DNA of 64,000 bases from Paenibacillus sp. S150 (lineage in GTDB: Bacteria; Bacillota; Bacilli; Paenibacillales; Paenibacillaceae), in contig NZ_JACBYI010000015.1 of assembly GCF_019352175.1 (NCBI RefSeq), forward strand, positions 1-64,000, written 5' to 3'. Below, in pieces: positions 61,247-64,000 of this stretch (position 1 is its first letter; each line of letters opens with the position of its first letter). Position numbers and translations under genes: made by a program. The notes beneath the pieces were generated by a model. The model was given only the letters and a program-made list of their open reading frames with translations. It was not told where the DNA came from and ran no database searches.

Positions 61247-63469
61247 TTACTCTCTGCTTCTTAATATTTCCACTAGTGAAATTTCCTTGACATGTCTGGA
61301 CAGCATGATCTGAACGATCAGATAGGATATGAAAATAATTCCAATAGTAACAGCGTATAAATTCAATGGAATGACACTTTCAAATCCGGCAGCAACATTA
61401 GTTATCATATAAGGCCATATCAGCTTTACAAACCATGTACTTGCAGGTATCCCTAACAAGACAGCAAGTGCAACCGTATAAATTGTATTTCCAAGATATA
61501 ATTTCCGGATTTCTTGTTCGTTATAACCAAACATTTTAATTAACGCAATACTGGAAATAGCCTTATCCACCATCATTTTCAGCAAAAGATATAGCACCAA
61601 AATAAAGATCACAATGGAAACTGTAAGGAGCATGGAAATTAAACTTCTCATAATATCATTGAATTTCGAAGCAGAGTCAGCCATATCTTCAAGTGTTATG
61701 ATTGAAGCCACAGCATTCTGTTCTATATTCAATTCATTGGCAGATAACAAGGTGTTATAATATTCCCCGCTCTGCCCAAACACCTCCTTCATATGATCTA
61801 TATTTGTAAAAATATATAGTCCTGGAGCGAATGGCACTACAGCTTTGACTTTAAAAGTGTAGCTTTTATCTACAATAGGATCTTTTAAGTTAATTGTGTC
61901 ATTAGGCTCTAAACCATATTTATAGGCTACAGCGTTGGAAACATAGACATCATTGCGCTCCCCGCCCACTGTAAATTTAAAATATGGATTTCCCGGACGA
62001 ATTCCAAAGAGATTAACCTCTAAATCTTTACCTGCCATATCCAGGTAACTGTATAACGGCTTGATATATGCCTTCTCACTATCCAATGGAGCTTCACTAA
62101 GTGGATATTTCAAGGCATACATATAGTTGTACTTCGCGTCTTCTGTTGCATGGGTGACATAATTATTGATTGTCCCTTTAATGCCAAAGCTGAATATCAT
62201 TAATAGAATGGCCAGCATCAGTCCGGCAACAATGGTTATATTGGCTTTAAGTTCTCTCAGAAATTGACGAATACGGAAGCGCGAAATGAAACCTAAATTT
62301 CCCAGATTTATATTTATAATTTTGCTGTATTTCTTTTCTTTTCTCAGTAATTGAAGAGGCGGGGAAGATAACTTTCTGTTAATTGTCAGCATGTTCACAG
62401 ACCAGGTTATTAAAATAGGGATTCCTATTCCATAAACCATAAGGTAGGGGCGGAGCACTGGCTGGATTTCTGGAAGAGAGTAGTACGAGGAAGTATCCTC
62501 AAGATAAGGTATCAATAGATAGCCTAGTACTGTCCCTACCAAGGATGCGGCAAAAACAAGAACACAAGGTAATATCATGTAGTGCTTCATCAGATCATTC
62601 TTACGGTAGCCTAAAGCGTACAGAGCGCCAATTACTGAACTTTCCTTAACAATGTTATGAGTAACAAATATGGATATCATATAAGCAACTAGCATTAATA
62701 CAATGACACCTGCTATAAGTGAACTTGACTTATTGATTTGAGAATCCGACTTCACGCCATCAATTCTTGAGTTATCCTTCGCCTCCATGTAGTAAGTTAA
62801 ATCCCCCTGTATGTATTCCTTCAGCTCCTTTGTGGTCGCCCCTTCATTAAGAAGGTAGCTGTAGTTATAAGTGATGGTATTTCCCTGATCCGACAATTCC
62901 TCAAATGCATTTTCTGAAACAAAAGCGATACTGAATTTGTCCGGATCAGCAACAACATCAAATGGATTTTTAAGCACTAAAGAATAGTCGGGTGCCGATC
63001 CTATGCCTGTTACAGTATAGCTTTCAGTCCCTAAATCAAGGAGATCATTTATTTTAATATGCTGGCTTTTGGCATAATTTTTATCTATTGTTAGTTGATT
63101 CGTTGAAACTGCAGGATTACCACTATCCAAAGTAACAGTATTCATGAGTACCCTGTTCTTGAAGATCCGAAGTACACCGCCGCTTAAAGTATCCAGATCA
63201 ATATAAAAGTTCTCAGCCAAGGTCACACCAAGTTGCTCTACCTTGGTTTTCTGCTCATTTGAAAATGGAGTGATTACCGTAAATTCCCCATCCTCTATCA
63301 GATTGTTTTTTTTATTGGTATCGACTGTATAAAACACGGAATCAGCCGCTGCAGCCATACTTACAACAACACTTACGCTAAGAACTACGAGAAAGAATAA
63401 GGCGCCGTAACGATATTTATTTCCTTTCAATTCCCTTGTAATTCTTTTGTTAATAATCATTTTTGTCAC
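61247..63469 (-). CDS. FtsX-type ABC exporter permease of the cluster
   Basis: 740 residues: an N-terminal helix (about 20-43), an extracellular domain of about 200 residues, three helices (about 250-370), a further helix near 410, a second extracellular domain and three C-terminal helices. This double FtsX arrangement occurs in antibiotic and lipid exporters and in some resistance systems. The conserved cytosolic loop is seen twice (ESSVIGALYALGYRKND and SSIALIKMFGYNEQE). It directly follows the ATPase gene (adjacent codons) and lies 39 bases before the acyl-ligase gene, so it is probably the export or self-protection system of the product. Confidence 0.9.
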   Translation of the reverse strand: MTKMIINKRITRELKGNKYRYGALFFLVVLSVSVVVSMAAAADSVFYTVDTNKKNNLIEDGEFTVITPFSNEQKTKVEQLGVTLAENFYIDLDTLSGGVLRIFKNRVLMNTVTLDSGNPAVSTNQLTIDKNYAKSQHIKINDLLDLGTESYTVTGIGSAPDYSLVLKNPFDVVADPDKFSIAFVSENAFEELSDQGNTITYNYSYLLNEGATTKELKEYIQGDLTYYMEAKDNSRIDGVKSDSQINKSSSLIAGVIVLMLVAYMISIFVTHNIVKESSVIGALYALGYRKNDLMKHYMILPCVLVFAASLVGTVLGYLLIPYLEDTSSYYSLPEIQPVLRPYLMVYGIGIPILITWSVNMLTINRKLSSPPLQLLRKEKKYSKIININLGNLGFISRFRIRQFLRELKANITIVAGLMLAILLMIFSFGIKGTINNYVTHATEDAKYNYMYALKYPLSEAPLDSEKAYIKPLYSYLDMAGKDLEVNLFGIRPGNPYFKFTVGGERNDVYVSNAVAYKYGLEPNDTINLKDPIVDKSYTFKVKAVVPFAPGLYIFTNIDHMKEVFGQSGEYYNTLLSANELNIEQNAVASIITLEDMADSASKFNDIMRSLISMLLTVSIVIFILVLYLLLKMMVDKAISSIALIKMFGYNEQEIRKLYLGNTIYTVALAVLLGIPASTWFVKLIWPYMITNVAAGFESVIPLNLYAVTIGIIFISYLIVQIMLSRHVKEISLVEILRSRE

Positions 63470-64000
63470 CTACCATTCCAAATTCCCAGCAGGAGTCAGG
63501 ATATCATTCCTGTAATCCTCAATGATCCTTCCATCCTTAATTTTTATTACTTTATGTACCATATCTTTGATTGCAGTATTATGTGTGACAATCAACATCG
63601 TAGTTCCATACTTTTCATTTATGTTTTCAAGCAGCATCAGCATTTCTATGGATGTTGAATAATCCAGTGCGCCTGTCGGTTCATCACATAGTAAAAGCTT
63701 AGGATTCTTTATTAATGCTCTTGCTATGGCGCATCTTTGTTGCTGCCCTCCAGACAATTGGGAAGGGAATTTGTTCTGGTGCTCTGCAAGGCCCAACGTA
63801 TCCAGTAATTCTTGAATATCCAAGGGACTATCCGTCAAGAATTCCAGGACCTGAATATTTTCTTTTACTGTTAAATTAGGGATAAGATTATAGAACTGAA
63901 AAATAAAACCGAGATAATCCCTTCTGTACAGGCTCAACTCTTTTGGCTTTAAATTAGATATTTCCAGGTTCTCTATGGTGATGGTTCCGGATTCAATCTG
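63470..64000 (-). CDS. ABC exporter ATPase, N-terminus outside the window
   Basis: The visible 176 residues run from [14 protein letters not shown] to the stop and include the Q-loop [14 protein letters not shown], signature [15 protein letters not shown], Walker [13 protein letters not shown] and switch His in [11 protein letters not shown]. This is the MacB/LolD-type group that pairs with FtsX permeases. The Walker A region lies beyond the right edge. It is the first visible gene of the leftward biosynthetic cluster; its promoter and any regulators are out of view. Confidence 0.95.
   Translation of the reverse strand, partial: QIESGTITIENLEISNLKPKELSLYRRDYLGFIFQFYNLIPNLTVKENIQVLEFLTDSPLDIQELLDTLGLAEHQNKFPSQLSGGQQQRCAIARALIKNPKLLLCDEPTGALDYSTSIEMLMLLENINEKYGTTMLIVTHNTAIKDMVHKVIKIKDGRIIEDYRNDILTPAGNLEW

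Noticed and set aside
1..64000. tRNA, rRNA, CRISPR array, prophage or transposase genes
   Set aside because: I looked for cloverleaf-like conserved arms, rRNA stretches, regularly spaced identical repeats and integrase/transposase proteins and found none; a dedicated search could still find a short RNA gene.

Overview
The window looks like a chromosomal segment of a Paenibacillus-type spore-forming Firmicute. The evidence is a KimA potassium importer very close to the Bacillus subtilis form, a Cse60-like sporulation protein, strong AAGGAGG-type ribosome sites with frequent TTG and GTG starts, many ABC sugar systems, and a family of intergenic palindromes. Most of the window is moderately GC-rich. 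The stretches 42.4-44.9 kb and 47.8-64.0 kb are clearly AT-richer and look acquired.

Layout, left to right. 0-7.2 kb: the edge of an unknown gene, an alpha/beta hydrolase, a lipoprotein, a decayed second copy of the hydrolase, a small secreted PPC-type protein behind a structured leader, a LacI regulator and kimA. 7.4-19.3 kb: one eleven-gene minus-strand operon (GntR regulator, M20 amidohydrolase, complete Dpp/Opp-type ABC importer, creatininase-family hydrolase, PLP trans-sulfuration-type enzyme, S9 peptidase, unknown protein). It is read from a near-consensus promoter at 19.4 kb and looks like uptake and dismantling of a peptide or N-acyl amino acid. 19.8-23.8 kb: a uronate-type locus (mannonate dehydratase plus sugar ABC importer) whose first permease and binding protein carry stops or a frameshift. 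24.1 kb: an RraA-like protein. 25.1-27.4 kb: a chimeric relic made of pieces of a sugar permease, a binding protein and a YesN-type regulator. 28.1-31.3 kb: a GH38 alpha-mannosidase lacking much of its catalytic domain, and its divergent AraC regulator. 31.3-32.7 kb: about 1.4 kb of repeats without a gene.

32.7-39.2 kb: a six-gene Fur-controlled iron uptake operon (FTR1 permease, P19 lipoprotein, DUF2318 membrane protein, two FtsX permeases, ATPase). 39.5-42.1 kb: a manganese/zinc ABC importer with a DtxR/MntR-like palindrome upstream. 42.4-44.5 kb: a broken ABC-2 exporter. 45.0-47.7 kb: a Ca2+ P-type ATPase.

47.8-64.0 kb, continuing off the right edge: a hybrid biosynthetic cluster read leftward. 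It holds an ABC exporter (ATPase and FtsX permease), an acyl-AMP ligase with carrier protein, a stand-alone acyltransferase, an AT-less KS-carrier-condensation protein, an NRPS (half condensation lobe, adenylation domain interrupted by a methyltransferase, carrier, reductase), a cupin and an alpha/beta hydrolase. The order implies a fatty acyl starter, one unreduced malonyl extension, coupling to a leucine-type residue that may be methylated, and reductive release. I do not recognise this as a known pathway. It is the most promising candidate for an undescribed system in the window.
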